DNA from: Pseudomonas sp. GM21
GTDB taxonomy: Bacteria > Pseudomonadota > Gammaproteobacteria > Pseudomonadales > Pseudomonadaceae
Assembly (NCBI RefSeq): GCF_000282215.1
Contig: NZ_AKJS01000017.1
Location: forward strand, 1 to 64,000
Direction: 5' to 3'
DNA length: 64,000 nucleotides
Positions 10,144 to 18,458 of this stretch are shown here, in pieces; the first letter of the stretch is position 1; every line of letters starts with the position of its first letter. The notes beneath the pieces are model-generated. The model ran no database searches. It had not been told where the DNA came from and worked only from the letters and a program-made list of their open reading frames with translations. Made by a program: the position numbers and the translations under genes.

Positions 10144-10294
10144 TTTCACATCACCTTTCGGGTTTACTGATTCTCATCCGTCTTATAGGCATGTAGTTGG
10201 CGTGCGCAAGCAAAAGCCCCGCCGGCCTTTTCATGGACCTCAACGCTGGGAAGCCCGCAGCAGAGGCCCGCTCATCGATACAAGACCTTCAATC

Positions 10295-11473
10295 ATGTCG
10301 AAGAAATCCCGCTCCAAACTCTGGTTTCTGGTCCATGGCTGGCTGGCGTTGCCGATCTGGTTTTTCGTGCTGATCGTCTGTGTCACCGGCACGCTGGCGG
10401 TGATCAGCCAGGAAATCGTCTGGCTGGCCAACCCGCAAATGCGCGCCAGCCAGCCGTCGGACGATGCGCCGCTGCTCAGCTATGACCAGATCATTGCGGC
10501 GATCAAACAGGCCGAGCCCAATACGCTGGTCGAGTCCATCAGCCGCCCCGACGAATCCCACTTTGCCCTCGACGTCGGCGTCAGTTACCCGGATGGTCGC
10601 TCGGTGACGGTGTACGTCAACCCGTATAGCGGCGTGATTCAGGGCACCGCCCCGGCATTCGATTTCAAGGCATTTACCCGAGCGCTGCACGGCTGGTGGC
10701 TGGTGCCGTTCACCAACGGTTACAGCTGGGGCTGGTACCTGGTGTCTTTCCTGAGCCTGCCGCTGCTGGCGTCACTGGTCACCGGGCTGGTGGTGTACAA
10801 GCGTTTCTGGAAGGGTTTCTTGCGCCCGACCTTACGCATTCGTCATGGCGCGCGGATTTTCTGGGGCGACTTTCATCGCCTGAGCGGCATCTGGTCGATC
10901 TGGTTCATTGCGGTGATTTCCATCACCAGCACCTGGTTCCTGATTCAAGCGTTCATGTTCGATAACCAGGTCACGATTTCCACAGCCCCCGTGGCCCTGG
11001 TGGTTCCGCGTGAGAGTGTGCCAGTGACCACCGATGGTTCGCCGGCACCGCTGATCAGCCTCGAAACTGCCATTGCACAGGCCAAAGAGCGCATTCCTGG
11101 TCTGGACGACAGCTTTGTCACCCTCCCCGCCAACGCCTATAGCTACCTCACCGTGGGCGGTCGCAGTTGGTATCCGCTGATGTTTCAGACTGCCGATATC
11201 AACCCGTATAACGGTGACATCGCCTCCACCCGCCTGTTGGCGGACCGTTCAGGCCTGGAACTGGTCACCGAGTCCATGCGTCCGTTGCACACCGGCGATT
11301 TCGGCGGGATCTGGATCAAGCTGATCTGGTTCTTCTTCGGGCTGCTCCTGAGCATGATGGTCCTCAGCGGCTTGCTGATCTGGACCAAACGCACCGCCCT
11401 GGCCACGGCCAACGCCCTCAAGCGCAGCAACAAAAAGCCACGGGTGCAAGCCGTCACGGAGGTCAGCCAATGA
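10295..11473 (+). CDS. fpvG: FpvG: PepSY-domain inner-membrane protein for ferri-pyoverdine iron reduction
   Basis: A 392-residue PepSY-associated membrane protein with four hydrophobic segments, including WLALPIWFFVLIVCVTGTL near the N-terminus and IWFFFGLLLSMMVLSGLLIW near the C-terminus. In P. aeruginosa FpvG supplies the reduction step that frees iron from pyoverdine in the periplasm. Conserved histidines (MRPLHTGDFGG, HGARIFWGDFHR) could bind haem or metal. The name rests on gene order: it heads the same eight-gene series as PA2403-PA2410. Start ATG 10295 is preferred to an upstream frame rich in basic residues. It overlaps fpvH by 4 bases. Confidence 0.82.
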   Translation: MSKKSRSKLWFLVHGWLALPIWFFVLIVCVTGTLAVISQEIVWLANPQMRASQPSDDAPLLSYDQIIAAIKQAEPNTLVESISRPDESHFALDVGVSYPDGRSVTVYVNPYSGVIQGTAPAFDFKAFTRALHGWWLVPFTNGYSWGWYLVSFLSLPLLASLVTGLVVYKRFWKGFLRPTLRIRHGARIFWGDFHRLSGIWSIWFIAVISITSTWFLIQAFMFDNQVTISTAPVALVVPRESVPVTTDGSPAPLISLETAIAQAKERIPGLDDSFVTLPANAYSYLTVGGRSWYPLMFQTADINPYNGDIASTRLLADRSGLELVTESMRPLHTGDFGGIWIKLIWFFFGLLLSMMVLSGLLIWTKRTALATANALKRSNKKPRVQAVTEVSQ

Positions 11474-12012
11474 ACGCGCGCGCCAAGCAAACACCTGACT
11501 CGACACTGCGCCGCTTCTGGCTCAAATGGCGCTTCCACATCAACGTGCTGCTGCTGTTGGTGCCGCTGGGGTTCATGCCCAAATACTTCGCTGATGCGGC
11601 GCTGTTTCGCGGCGACACCGGATTGGGTGAGCGAGAGATCGGAGAAGTCCAGGTCGGTCCATGGAGCCTGCGTCTAGCCGAGTTTCGCAACGAGGCCCCG
11701 ACGCTCGATGGTCCGGCCGGCTACATGAAGAGCTTCAACGCCGCGCTCTGCGACCTCTGCCGTGAACAGGTCAAAGCAACTTACCTGCGCATCGGCAAGC
11801 CGCGCAGCCTGCGTGCCGCCGGGGTGATTTTCTTTGGTACGCCGCACCGCATGGGCGCCATGTTGCCGATCCCGGAAAAGACCAAGGCTGACGCCGAGTT
11901 GTGGATCACCATGGAGGGCTGGGACGGCGCGATGCATCAAGCCTCCCTCCCCCTGAGCCAGGCATCGCCTGCCACCCTCGCGTGGCTGAACCAACAAGGA
12001 GGCAAACCATGA
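11470..12012 (+). CDS. fpvH: FpvH: membrane-anchored accessory protein of pyoverdine iron release
   Basis: A 180-residue protein with one N-terminal membrane segment (INVLLLLVPLGFMP, about residues 24-37) and a likely periplasmic domain bearing the pair CDLC, which could bind metal or be redox active. In P. aeruginosa FpvH works with FpvG, FpvJ and FpvK. There is no recognisable enzyme domain. Its start overlaps the end of fpvG and its stop overlaps the fpvJ start (ATGA), so translation is probably coupled. Confidence 0.75.
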   Translation: MNARAKQTPDSTLRRFWLKWRFHINVLLLLVPLGFMPKYFADAALFRGDTGLGEREIGEVQVGPWSLRLAEFRNEAPTLDGPAGYMKSFNAALCDLCREQVKATYLRIGKPRSLRAAGVIFFGTPHRMGAMLPIPEKTKADAELWITMEGWDGAMHQASLPLSQASPATLAWLNQQGGKP

Positions 12013-12338
12013 TCAGCACTTTTCGACCGATACACGCCGCGTTGCTGGTGCTCTGCGCCGGCTTCAGCGCCAGCGCCCTGGCGCATAACCCGATGTGCGA
12101 ATGCAAAGCCATCGATGCCGAACAGATCAAATGCACCGGCGGATTCTCCGACGGCAGTGGTGCGCCGGGCGTGACCCTGGACGTGATCGGCTACGACGAA
12201 ACCATTCTGGTCCCGGGCAAACTCGGCGCCGATTCCACACTGACTTTCAAGAAACCCGGCGCTGAGTTTTATGTGCTGTTTGACGCAGGTCCCGGCCACG
12301 TCGTCGAGATCGACCAGGCGGACATCCAAACCCCATGA
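12009..12338 (+). CDS. fpvJ: FpvJ: small periplasmic protein of the Fpv system
   Basis: A 109-residue secreted protein. It has a signal peptide ending in SASALA and a mature N-terminus HNPMCECKA, where His and two Cys could bind metal; a third Cys follows in IKCTGG. The start ATG 12009 overlaps the fpvH stop. Assigned by position in the fpvGHJK order; P. aeruginosa FpvJ is periplasmic. Function beyond assisting FpvG is not readable from sequence. Confidence 0.72.
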   Translation: MISTFRPIHAALLVLCAGFSASALAHNPMCECKAIDAEQIKCTGGFSDGSGAPGVTLDVIGYDETILVPGKLGADSTLTFKKPGAEFYVLFDAGPGHVVEIDQADIQTP

Positions 12339-12907
12339 GTACGCCCACCACTCAAATCGTCCGCCCGGCCGGTGCCGGCCATGAAACCCTGTATGTATTG
12401 CTGTTGTGCCTGATGATTCTGGCCGTGGCCGGCTCGGTGGTCGCCTGGCGTCACGAGTCTCAGGTCGTGAGCAACGTGAGCAGCCATCAACTGGATGCCC
12501 GTCGCGATTTGAGCGCTTCCGAACAAGGTATCTACGCCGACCTGCGAGTGACGCTGGACGAGATTCACCTGCTGCGCCAGGAACAGCCATCCCTGCCAAC
12601 ACCCGCGACCCTCGCCGATGAAGGTTTTGCACCCTTTGCCCATGACGCCAGCTCGGTCAGCCGGGGCGACCATGCCTGGCAATTGCTTGAGGCCAAGGCC
12701 TACTTCGGTCAAAGCCAGGCCCCCGCCGTGGCCGGTTCGTTTTTGATGCGCCTGAGCGCTGGCGACGATGCGCCGGACATCTGGCTCAACCGCGCCATTG
12801 ACCTCAAAGCGCCGACTGACCTGGCTGACACCGCACTCGAAAGCGCTGGCTGGCAACAAATCGTCGCGCAATTCGATGCCGGCGTGACCCGCCAGCACCG
12901 GCACTGA
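12335..12907 (+). CDS. fpvK: FpvK: inner-membrane protein of the Fpv system (DUF6162-like)
   Basis: A 190-residue protein with a single membrane segment (TLYVLLLCLMILAVAGSVV, near residues 19-37) and a predicted periplasmic domain without known catalytic motifs. The extreme C-terminus is HQHRH-like (RQHRH). It overlaps fpvJ by 4 bases and is followed 35 bases later by fpvC. The assignment follows the gene order of P. aeruginosa. Confidence 0.72.
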   Translation: MSTPTTQIVRPAGAGHETLYVLLLCLMILAVAGSVVAWRHESQVVSNVSSHQLDARRDLSASEQGIYADLRVTLDEIHLLRQEQPSLPTPATLADEGFAPFAHDASSVSRGDHAWQLLEAKAYFGQSQAPAVAGSFLMRLSAGDDAPDIWLNRAIDLKAPTDLADTALESAGWQQIVAQFDAGVTRQHRH

Positions 12908-12942
12908 CCCCTCGCCTTCACCCGAGAGAAGACCGCTTTCCC

Positions 12943-13860
12943 ATGCCTAATTCATCTTTCTTGCGCCTGCTATGGGTCGGCCTATTGGCCTGCCTGCTGA
13001 CTCCACTGGCCCACGCCGACGACACCAAACGCCTGCGCATCGGCATCACCTTGCACCCCTATTACAGCTACGTGGCCAACATCGTCGGCGACAAGGCCGA
13101 GGTCGTGCCGCTGATTCCGGCCGGTTTCAACCCACACGCCTACGAACCCCGCGCCGAAGACATCAAGCGTATCAGCGGGCTGGACGTGATCGTGCTCAAT
13201 GGCGTCGGCCATGACGACTTCGCCGACCGCATGATCGCCGCCAGCGAAACGCCGAATATCCCGGTGATCGAAGCCAACGAAAACGTGCCGTTGCTGGCCG
13301 CCACCGGTGTTGCCGCACGCGGTGCCGGCAAAGTGGTGAATCCGCATACGTTCCTGTCGATCAGTGCCTCGATTGCCCAGGTCAACAACATCGCCCGGGA
13401 ACTGGGCAAACTTGACCCCACCAACGCCAAGACCTACACCGAGAACGCCCGCGCCTACGGCAAACGCCTGCGCAAGATGCGCGCCGACGCCCTGGCGAAG
13501 CTGACCCAGGCACCCAACGCCGAACTACGAGTGGCGACGGTCCACGCGGCGTATGACTATTTGCTGCGCGAATTCGGCCTGGAAGTCACTGCCGTGGTCG
13601 AGCCGGCTCACGGTATCGAACCGAGCCCGAGCCAGTTGAAAAAAACCATCGACCAATTACGCGAACTGGACGTGAAAGTGATCTTCTCGGAAATGGATTT
13701 CCCTTCCTCTTACGTCGACACCATCCAGCGTGAATCCGGGGTGAAGCTGTACCCGCTGTCGCACATTTCCTACGGCGAATACACCGCCGACAAGTACGAA
13801 AAAGAAATGACCGGCAACCTCAACACCGTCGTCCGGGCGATACAGGAGTCGGGACAATGA
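12943..13860 (+). CDS. fpvC: FpvC: periplasmic metal-binding protein of the FpvCDEF transporter
   Basis: A 305-residue cluster A-I (ZnuA/TroA-like) substrate-binding protein with a signal peptide cleaved after AHADD. Metal ligands of the family are visible: His in GFNPHAYEP, His in VNPHTFLS, His in VHAAYDYL, and Glu/Asp in the C-terminal lobe near FSEMDFPSS. On sequence alone it would be called zinc or manganese binding. The fpvGHJK context and the neighbouring pyoverdine genes make it the FpvC that binds iron or ferri-pyoverdine. It overlaps fpvD by 4 bases. Confidence 0.82.
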   Translation: MPNSSFLRLLWVGLLACLLTPLAHADDTKRLRIGITLHPYYSYVANIVGDKAEVVPLIPAGFNPHAYEPRAEDIKRISGLDVIVLNGVGHDDFADRMIAASETPNIPVIEANENVPLLAATGVAARGAGKVVNPHTFLSISASIAQVNNIARELGKLDPTNAKTYTENARAYGKRLRKMRADALAKLTQAPNAELRVATVHAAYDYLLREFGLEVTAVVEPAHGIEPSPSQLKKTIDQLRELDVKVIFSEMDFPSSYVDTIQRESGVKLYPLSHISYGEYTADKYEKEMTGNLNTVVRAIQESGQ

Positions 13861-14600
13861 CCGCACAAGAAACCCTGTCAGTCCAGAGCACCGGACCGAC
13901 GCTGGATTTCGCCGATATCAGCCTGACCCTCGGCCGCACGACAATCCTCGACAAAGTGACCTTTCAGGTTCAGCCCGGCAGCGTGCATGCGCTGGTCGGT
14001 CCCAACGGTGGCGGCAAAAGCTCGTTGATCAAAACCTTGCTGGGACAAATGCCCCATCAGGGTCGCCTGAGCCTGCATTGGCCGGGCGATTCCGGAACCA
14101 TCGGCTACGTGCCGCAAGCGCTGGAGTTTGATCGCGGCTTGCCAATGACCGTCGACGATTTCATGGCCGCCATGTGTCAGCGGCGTCCAGCGTTCCTCGG
14201 CTTGAGCAAACACTACGCGGCAGCGATTGGTGAAGCGCTGGAGCGGGTTGGCATGCAGGACAAGCGCAAGCGGCGCATGGGTGCGTTGTCCGGCGGTGAG
14301 CGTCAACGGGTGTTGCTGGCTCAAGGGCTGATCCCGGCACCGCAGTTGCTGGTACTCGACGAACCCATGTCGGCGCTGGATGAAGCCGGTATTCAAGTGT
14401 TCGAGCGGCTGCTCGGCGATTGGCGTCGCAGCGGCATCACCGTGCTGTGGATCGAGCACGATCTGGAAGCGGTCGGGCGTCTGGCGGATCGCGTCACCGG
14501 GCTCAATCGCCGGGTGCTGTTCGATGCCACGCCGAAACAGGCGCTGACGCCGGAACGCTTGCTGACCCTGTTCTCCACCCATCCACGGAGCGCCGCGTGA
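13857..14600 (+). CDS. fpvD: FpvD: ATPase of the FpvCDEF iron ABC transporter
   Basis: A 247-residue ABC ATPase with Walker A GPNGGGKSS, signature LSGGERQRVLLAQ, Walker B LLVLDEPMSALD and the switch His in WIEHDLEAVG. It resembles ZnuC/MntB-type ATPases. It should power FpvE to bring pyoverdine-derived iron into the cytoplasm. Its stop overlaps the fpvE start (TGATG), consistent with tight stoichiometry. Confidence 0.85.
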   Translation: MTAQETLSVQSTGPTLDFADISLTLGRTTILDKVTFQVQPGSVHALVGPNGGGKSSLIKTLLGQMPHQGRLSLHWPGDSGTIGYVPQALEFDRGLPMTVDDFMAAMCQRRPAFLGLSKHYAAAIGEALERVGMQDKRKRRMGALSGGERQRVLLAQGLIPAPQLLVLDEPMSALDEAGIQVFERLLGDWRRSGITVLWIEHDLEAVGRLADRVTGLNRRVLFDATPKQALTPERLLTLFSTHPRSAA

Positions 14601-15499
14601 TGAGTTACGAAGCCTTTCGTTTGATGATTCAGGGCTGGGCCTCTTCGGGTTACCTGCCCGAGGCGCTGGCTTATGGGTTTGTGGTCAACGCGCTGCTCGC
14701 TGGTCTGTTGATCGGCCCGGTATTGGGCGGGTTGGGCACGTTGGTGGTGGTCAAGCGCTTCGCGTTTTTCTCCGAAGCCGTGGGGCACGCTGCGCTGACC
14801 GGCGTGGCCATTGGCATTCTGCTCGGCGAACCCTACACCGGGCCTTACGGCAGCCTGTTTGGCTACTGTTTGCTGTTCGGCATCCTGCTCAACTACCTGC
14901 GCAACCGCACCGGCCTGGCACCGGATACATTGATCGGGGTGTTCCTGTCGGTGTCCCTGGCCTTGGGCGCGAGCCTGCTGCTGATTCTGGCGGGCAAGAT
15001 AAACGTGCACATTCTCGAAAACGTGTTGTTCGGATCGGTGCTGACCGTCAACGGCAATGATCTGGCGGTCCTGGCCATTGTCGGTTCGCTGGTCATGGCG
15101 CTGGCCTTGCCGCTGTACAACCGCATCATGCTGGCCAGTTTCAACCCGCAACTGGCGGCGGTGCGCGGGGTGGCGGTGAAGACCCTGGATTATCTGTTTG
15201 TGATTCTGGTGACGCTGATCACCGTGGCAGCGGTGAAGGTCATCGGCGCGATTCTGGTCGGCGCCCTGCTGGTGATTCCAGCGGCGGCCGCGCGGTTGCT
15301 CAGCCAGTCGTTGAAGGGCTTCTTCTGGTGCTCGGTGTTGATCGCCACGGTCAGCACGCTGTGCGGGATTCTGGCGCCAATTGTCTTCGACCTGCCGATT
15401 CCGTCCGGTGCCGCGATCATTCTGGTGGCCGGTATCGCCTTCGCCCTGTCCGCCATTGCGCGCGGTGTCGTCCCCAGCCTGAAAGGGAATCTTGGATAA
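14600..15499 (+). CDS. fpvE: FpvE: permease of the FpvCDEF iron ABC transporter
   Basis: A 299-residue ABC-3/ZnuB-type permease with about eight hydrophobic segments; the motif FFSEAVGHAALTGVA and the loop GVAVKTLDYLF near the ATPase contact are typical. The start at 14600 overlaps the fpvD stop by one base. fpvF begins at the base after the stop codon, so fpvCDEF is one operon. Confidence 0.85.
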   Translation: MSYEAFRLMIQGWASSGYLPEALAYGFVVNALLAGLLIGPVLGGLGTLVVVKRFAFFSEAVGHAALTGVAIGILLGEPYTGPYGSLFGYCLLFGILLNYLRNRTGLAPDTLIGVFLSVSLALGASLLLILAGKINVHILENVLFGSVLTVNGNDLAVLAIVGSLVMALALPLYNRIMLASFNPQLAAVRGVAVKTLDYLFVILVTLITVAAVKVIGAILVGALLVIPAAAARLLSQSLKGFFWCSVLIATVSTLCGILAPIVFDLPIPSGAAIILVAGIAFALSAIARGVVPSLKGNLG

Positions 15500-16402
15500 A
15501 TGTCTTTTCCTCTGCGTCAACTGACCCTGGCCATTGCCCTGTGTGGGCTGGTCAACACCTCTTTTGCGGCGGACAACGCCAAACCGCTACACGTGCTGGC
15601 GTCCTTGCCGATCACTTACGGGCTGGGCGAAGTCTTGCTCAAGGGCACCAACGTCAACCTTCAACGCGCCGCGCCGGCGAACCTGCCCGGCAGCCGTCAG
15701 ACCGCCTATTTCACCGGCCGTGGCGCTCCGGCGCTGGCCAAACTGGCGACGGATGCCGATGCCGTGATCGGCCTGCGCTCGCTGTGGCCGGATGATCCGC
15801 TGTACCCGATCTCCCGTCGCAGCAACATCCGTATCGTCGAAGTCGACGCCGCCCGCCCGGTGGATGGCGCCCTGCCCGGCATCGCCGTGCAGCCGGACAA
15901 CAAGGTCGACGGTTTGAACAGTCAGCCGTGGTTTTCCAGCAACAACATGGGGCGCATGGCTGACGTGATGGCCGCGGATCTGGTGCGTATGGCGCCTGAA
16001 GCCAAGCCCAGGATCGAGGCTAATCTGGCGGCGCTGAAACAGCGCTTGCTCAAATTCAGCGCCGACAGCGAAGCGCGGTTGGCCAGTGCTGAAAACCTTA
16101 GTGTGATGAGCCTCAGCGATCACTTCGGCTATTTGATTGGCGGGCTCAATCTGGAGCTGATCGGGATCGATGCACGGCCGGATGCCGAGTGGACGCCTGA
16201 AGCACTCAAGCAATGGGGCGCGACGCTCAAGGACAACGATGTAGCGGTGGTACTGCATCATCGGCAGCCTTCGGACGCGTTGAAAGCGGTGATTGCCGAG
16301 GCGGGTAGCCGGTTGGTTGTGCTAAGTGTGGATGCGGCGGATCCGGTGGCGGAGCTGGAAGGGAATGTGGATTTGGTGATCAACGGATTGAACGGCGCTT
16401 AA
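15500..16402 (+). CDS. fpvF: FpvF: second periplasmic binding protein of the Fpv transporter
   Basis: A 300-residue secreted protein with a signal peptide ending in SFAADN. It has a diverged cluster A-I fold: VLASLPITYGLGE at the start of lobe 1 and SDHFGYLIGGL at the hinge. Two binding proteins served by one ABC transporter is the arrangement of P. aeruginosa FpvC and FpvF, where FpvF can bind pyoverdine. It closes the operon and is followed by a palindromic repeat and a terminator. Confidence 0.8.
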   Translation: MSFPLRQLTLAIALCGLVNTSFAADNAKPLHVLASLPITYGLGEVLLKGTNVNLQRAAPANLPGSRQTAYFTGRGAPALAKLATDADAVIGLRSLWPDDPLYPISRRSNIRIVEVDAARPVDGALPGIAVQPDNKVDGLNSQPWFSSNNMGRMADVMAADLVRMAPEAKPRIEANLAALKQRLLKFSADSEARLASAENLSVMSLSDHFGYLIGGLNLELIGIDARPDAEWTPEALKQWGATLKDNDVAVVLHHRQPSDALKAVIAEAGSRLVVLSVDAADPVAELEGNVDLVINGLNGA

Positions 16403-16410
16403 GCCATTTA

Positions 16411-16516
16411 GATCGTTCCCACGCTCTGCGTGGTAATGCCTCAATGGACGCTCTGCGTCCGCTTTGGGACGCAGAGCGTCCCGGGCTGCATTCCCACGCA
16501 GAGCGTGGGAACGATC
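16411..16516. repeat. 106-bp palindromic element, copy 1
   Basis: The ends GATCGTTCCCACG and CGTGGGAACGATC are perfect inverted repeats, and inner arms repeat GGACGCTCTGCGTCC-type dyads. A second element of exactly 106 bp lies at 46101-46206 in the opposite orientation with nearly the same sequence. It looks like a non-autonomous, REP/MITE-like dispersed repeat and would form a large cruciform or RNA hairpin after fpvF. Confidence 0.8.
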
Positions 16517-16527
16517 ATCCTGACATG

Positions 16528-16568
16528 AAAAAGCCCGCTGACCTTTTCGGTTCAGCGGGCTTCTTTTT
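16528..16568. terminator. Bidirectional rho-independent terminator
   Basis: An 11-bp stem, AAGCCCGCTGA with TCAGCGGGCTT and a 10-base loop, is flanked by A-rich sequence on the left and CTTTTT on the right. It should end fpvF transcription and, on the other strand, mbtH. Confidence 0.85.
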
Positions 16569-16578
16569 GCGCCCGGAC

Positions 16579-16806
16579 TCAGTGAGCCAAAGCCGCCTGT
16601 TCTTCCATCTTGCGCCGCAAACTCAGCGGGCGCATGTCCGTCCAGGTTTCTTCGATGTAAGCCAGGCATTCCTTTTTCAAACCGCTCTTGCCCACCGTGC
16701 GCCAGCCTGCGGGTACGGCTTTGTAATCAGGCCAGATCGAGTATTGCTCTTCGTGGTTGACCACGACCTGAAAGAGGATGTCCTCGCGGTCGAATACGGA
16801 AGTCAT
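16579..16806 (-). CDS. MbtH-like protein for pyoverdine NRPS activation
   Basis: A 75-residue MbtH-family protein with the conserved aromatic pattern [18 protein letters not shown] and the C-terminal [13 protein letters not shown]. MbtH proteins bind NRPS adenylation domains and are needed for their folding or activity; this one is the counterpart of PA2412 in pyoverdine synthesis. GGAGA lies eight bases before the ATG at 16806. It has its own PvdS box at 16867-16890, although pvdH lies just upstream on the same strand. Confidence 0.92.
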   Translation of the reverse strand: MTSVFDREDILFQVVVNHEEQYSIWPDYKAVPAGWRTVGKSGLKKECLAYIEETWTDMRPLSLRRKMEEQAALAH

Positions 16807-16866
16807 GGTATTTCTCCATCGCTGTAAGGTGGGCTGCGCGGCGTGCGCAACCGTTATGTAGAAAGA

Positions 16867-16890
16867 ACGTTCAAGGGGCGAAAAAATTTA
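16867..16890 (-). promoter_or_regulatory. PvdS-dependent IS box for mbtH
   Basis: On the minus strand the sequence is TAAAT, 16 bases, CGT, exactly the P. aeruginosa iron-starvation box. The TAAAT overlaps the TAA stop codon of pvdH at 16888-16890. Confidence 0.88.
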
Positions 16891-18300
16891 GAGGCTGGCG
16901 GTGGCTGCGGCCATGGCCCGGCCGAAAATCTCGGCCACCTGATCGATTTCAGCGGCAGTGATCACCAGCGGCGGCAGGAACCGCACTACGCCGCCGTGAC
17001 GCCCGCCCAACTCAAGAATCAACCCGCGTTTGAGGCATTCGCGCTGCACCAGCGGTGCCAGGCGCGCAAATATCGGTGGATGGCCCTGAGCGTCCGGCGT
17101 GCCGGTCGGGTCGACCAGTTCAACGCCGAGCATCAGGCCGCGCCCCCTGATGTCGCCCAACTGCGGGAAGTCCCGCTGCAGGATGCGCAGGTGTTCGCTC
17201 AAGCGCTCGCCCATGGCGGCTGCGTGCTCGCACACCTTGTGTTCGACCAGATAACGCATCACTGCGGAACCGGCGGCCATGGCCATCTGATTACCACGGA
17301 AGGTCCCGGCATGCGCGCCCGGCAGCCAAGTGTCGAGCCAGTCGCGATAAACCACCACCGCCAGCGGCAAGCTGCCGCCGATGGCCTTGGACATCACCAC
17401 CACATCCGGAATGATGCCGGCGTGCTCGAAAGCGAACATCTTGCCGGTGCGGGCGAAACCGCTCTGGATTTCATCGACGATCAACGCCACGCCAGCCTTT
17501 TCGGTGATGCGCCGCACGCCACGCAACCAGTCGAGATCAGCCGGGATCACCCCGCCTTCGCCCTGCACCACTTCAACAATCACGGCGGCCGGCAATTGCA
17601 CGCCCGCCTCAGGGTCATTCAGCAGGTTGTCCAGATAATTGAGGTTGACCTGCACGCCCTGCGCGCCACCGAGGCCGAACGGACAACGGTAATCGTAGGG
17701 GTACGGCATGAACTGCACGCCGCTGCTGAGCAAGGCGCCCAACGGTTTTTTTGGCCCCAGGCTGCCCATCAGGCTCAAGGCGCCCTGGCTCATGCCGTGA
17801 TAACCGCCCTGGAATGACAACACGGTGCTGCGTCCGGTGGCGGTGCGCACCAGTTTCAGCGCGGCTTCCACCGCGTCGGTGCCGGTTGGGCCACAGAACT
17901 GGATCTTCGCCTCGGCAGCCAAGGCCGGCGGCAACAAACCGAACAGGTCCTGCACGAACTGATCCTTGACCGGCGTGGTCAGGTCGAGGGTGTGCAGCGG
18001 CAGTTCATCGCTCAGTACTTGCTGGATCGCTTCGATCACCACGGGGTGGTTGTGCCCCAGCGCCAGCGTGCCTGCGCCCGCCAGGCAATCAATGAAATGA
18101 CGGCCTTCGACGTCTTCGACATAAATGCCCCTGGCGCGTTTCAGCGCCAAGGGAATGCGCCGCGGGTAGCTGCGGGCGTTGGATTCCTGCTGATTTTGAC
18201 GGGCCAGCAGCGGCGATTCGTTGAATTGATAAAGCGTCTCGGCGTGCTCCGGGACAATCCGGGCCGGCTGATTTTCGATAAGGCTGGTAGCGACTGACAT
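16888..18300 (-). CDS. pvdH: PvdH: L-2,4-diaminobutyrate:2-oxoglutarate aminotransferase
   Basis: A 470-residue class III PLP aminotransferase that makes L-2,4-diaminobutyrate, the precursor of the pyoverdine chromophore, from aspartate semialdehyde. The PLP lysine is Lys305 in MSKAIGGS, GGYHGMS contacts the cofactor, and ALIVDEIQSG carries the aspartate that holds the pyridine nitrogen. The start is ATG 18300 with GAGG nine bases upstream; a TTG five codons earlier is less likely. Dab feeds the last adenylation domain of PvdL. A perfect IS box lies at 18336-18359. Confidence 0.93.
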   Translation of the reverse strand: MSVATSLIENQPARIVPEHAETLYQFNESPLLARQNQQESNARSYPRRIPLALKRARGIYVEDVEGRHFIDCLAGAGTLALGHNHPVVIEAIQQVLSDELPLHTLDLTTPVKDQFVQDLFGLLPPALAAEAKIQFCGPTGTDAVEAALKLVRTATGRSTVLSFQGGYHGMSQGALSLMGSLGPKKPLGALLSSGVQFMPYPYDYRCPFGLGGAQGVQVNLNYLDNLLNDPEAGVQLPAAVIVEVVQGEGGVIPADLDWLRGVRRITEKAGVALIVDEIQSGFARTGKMFAFEHAGIIPDVVVMSKAIGGSLPLAVVVYRDWLDTWLPGAHAGTFRGNQMAMAAGSAVMRYLVEHKVCEHAAAMGERLSEHLRILQRDFPQLGDIRGRGLMLGVELVDPTGTPDAQGHPPIFARLAPLVQRECLKRGLILELGGRHGGVVRFLPPLVITAAEIDQVAEIFGRAMAAATASL

Positions 18301-18335
18301 CTCTCGACCCCTCAATAAGGTTTCCTGTTCTGGAA

Positions 18336-18359
18336 ACGCATCAGGGGCTCAAGGATTTA
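18336..18359 (-). promoter_or_regulatory. PvdS-dependent IS box for pvdH
   Basis: TAAAT-N16-CGT on the minus strand, 36 bases before the pvdH start codon. It is an exact match to the P. aeruginosa PvdS promoter consensus. Confidence 0.9.
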
Positions 18360-18398
18360 GACCTTCGACAACGCTTTGTGCATGGAAACGCGTCGGCC

Positions 18399-18442
18399 CC
18401 CTGTGGCTGCGAGCCGGCTCCGGGCGGCTCGCTCCCACAGGG
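18399..18442. repeat. Degenerate REP hairpin
   Basis: CCCTGTGG and CCACAGGG flank two diverged REP-type arms (GCGAGCCGGCTC / GGCTCGCTCCCAC). It lies between dsbS and pvdH. Confidence 0.55.
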
Positions 18443-18458
18443 CGATTGGGGTTGGTGG

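Larger units (their letters stand above)
9988..10294. other. Intergenic region before fpvG
   Basis: A 307-base gap with one single REP unit (10043-10066) and a candidate Fur box (10125-10143). I see no TAAAT-N16-CGT box on the + strand here, unlike the other pyoverdine genes in the window. Confidence 0.5.

Noticed and set aside
12943..16402. Zinc or manganese uptake operon (ZnuABC-like)
   Set aside because: Sequence alone allows it, but the eight-gene order with PepSY, two binding proteins and adjacent mbtH/pvdH matches fpvGHJKCDEF.
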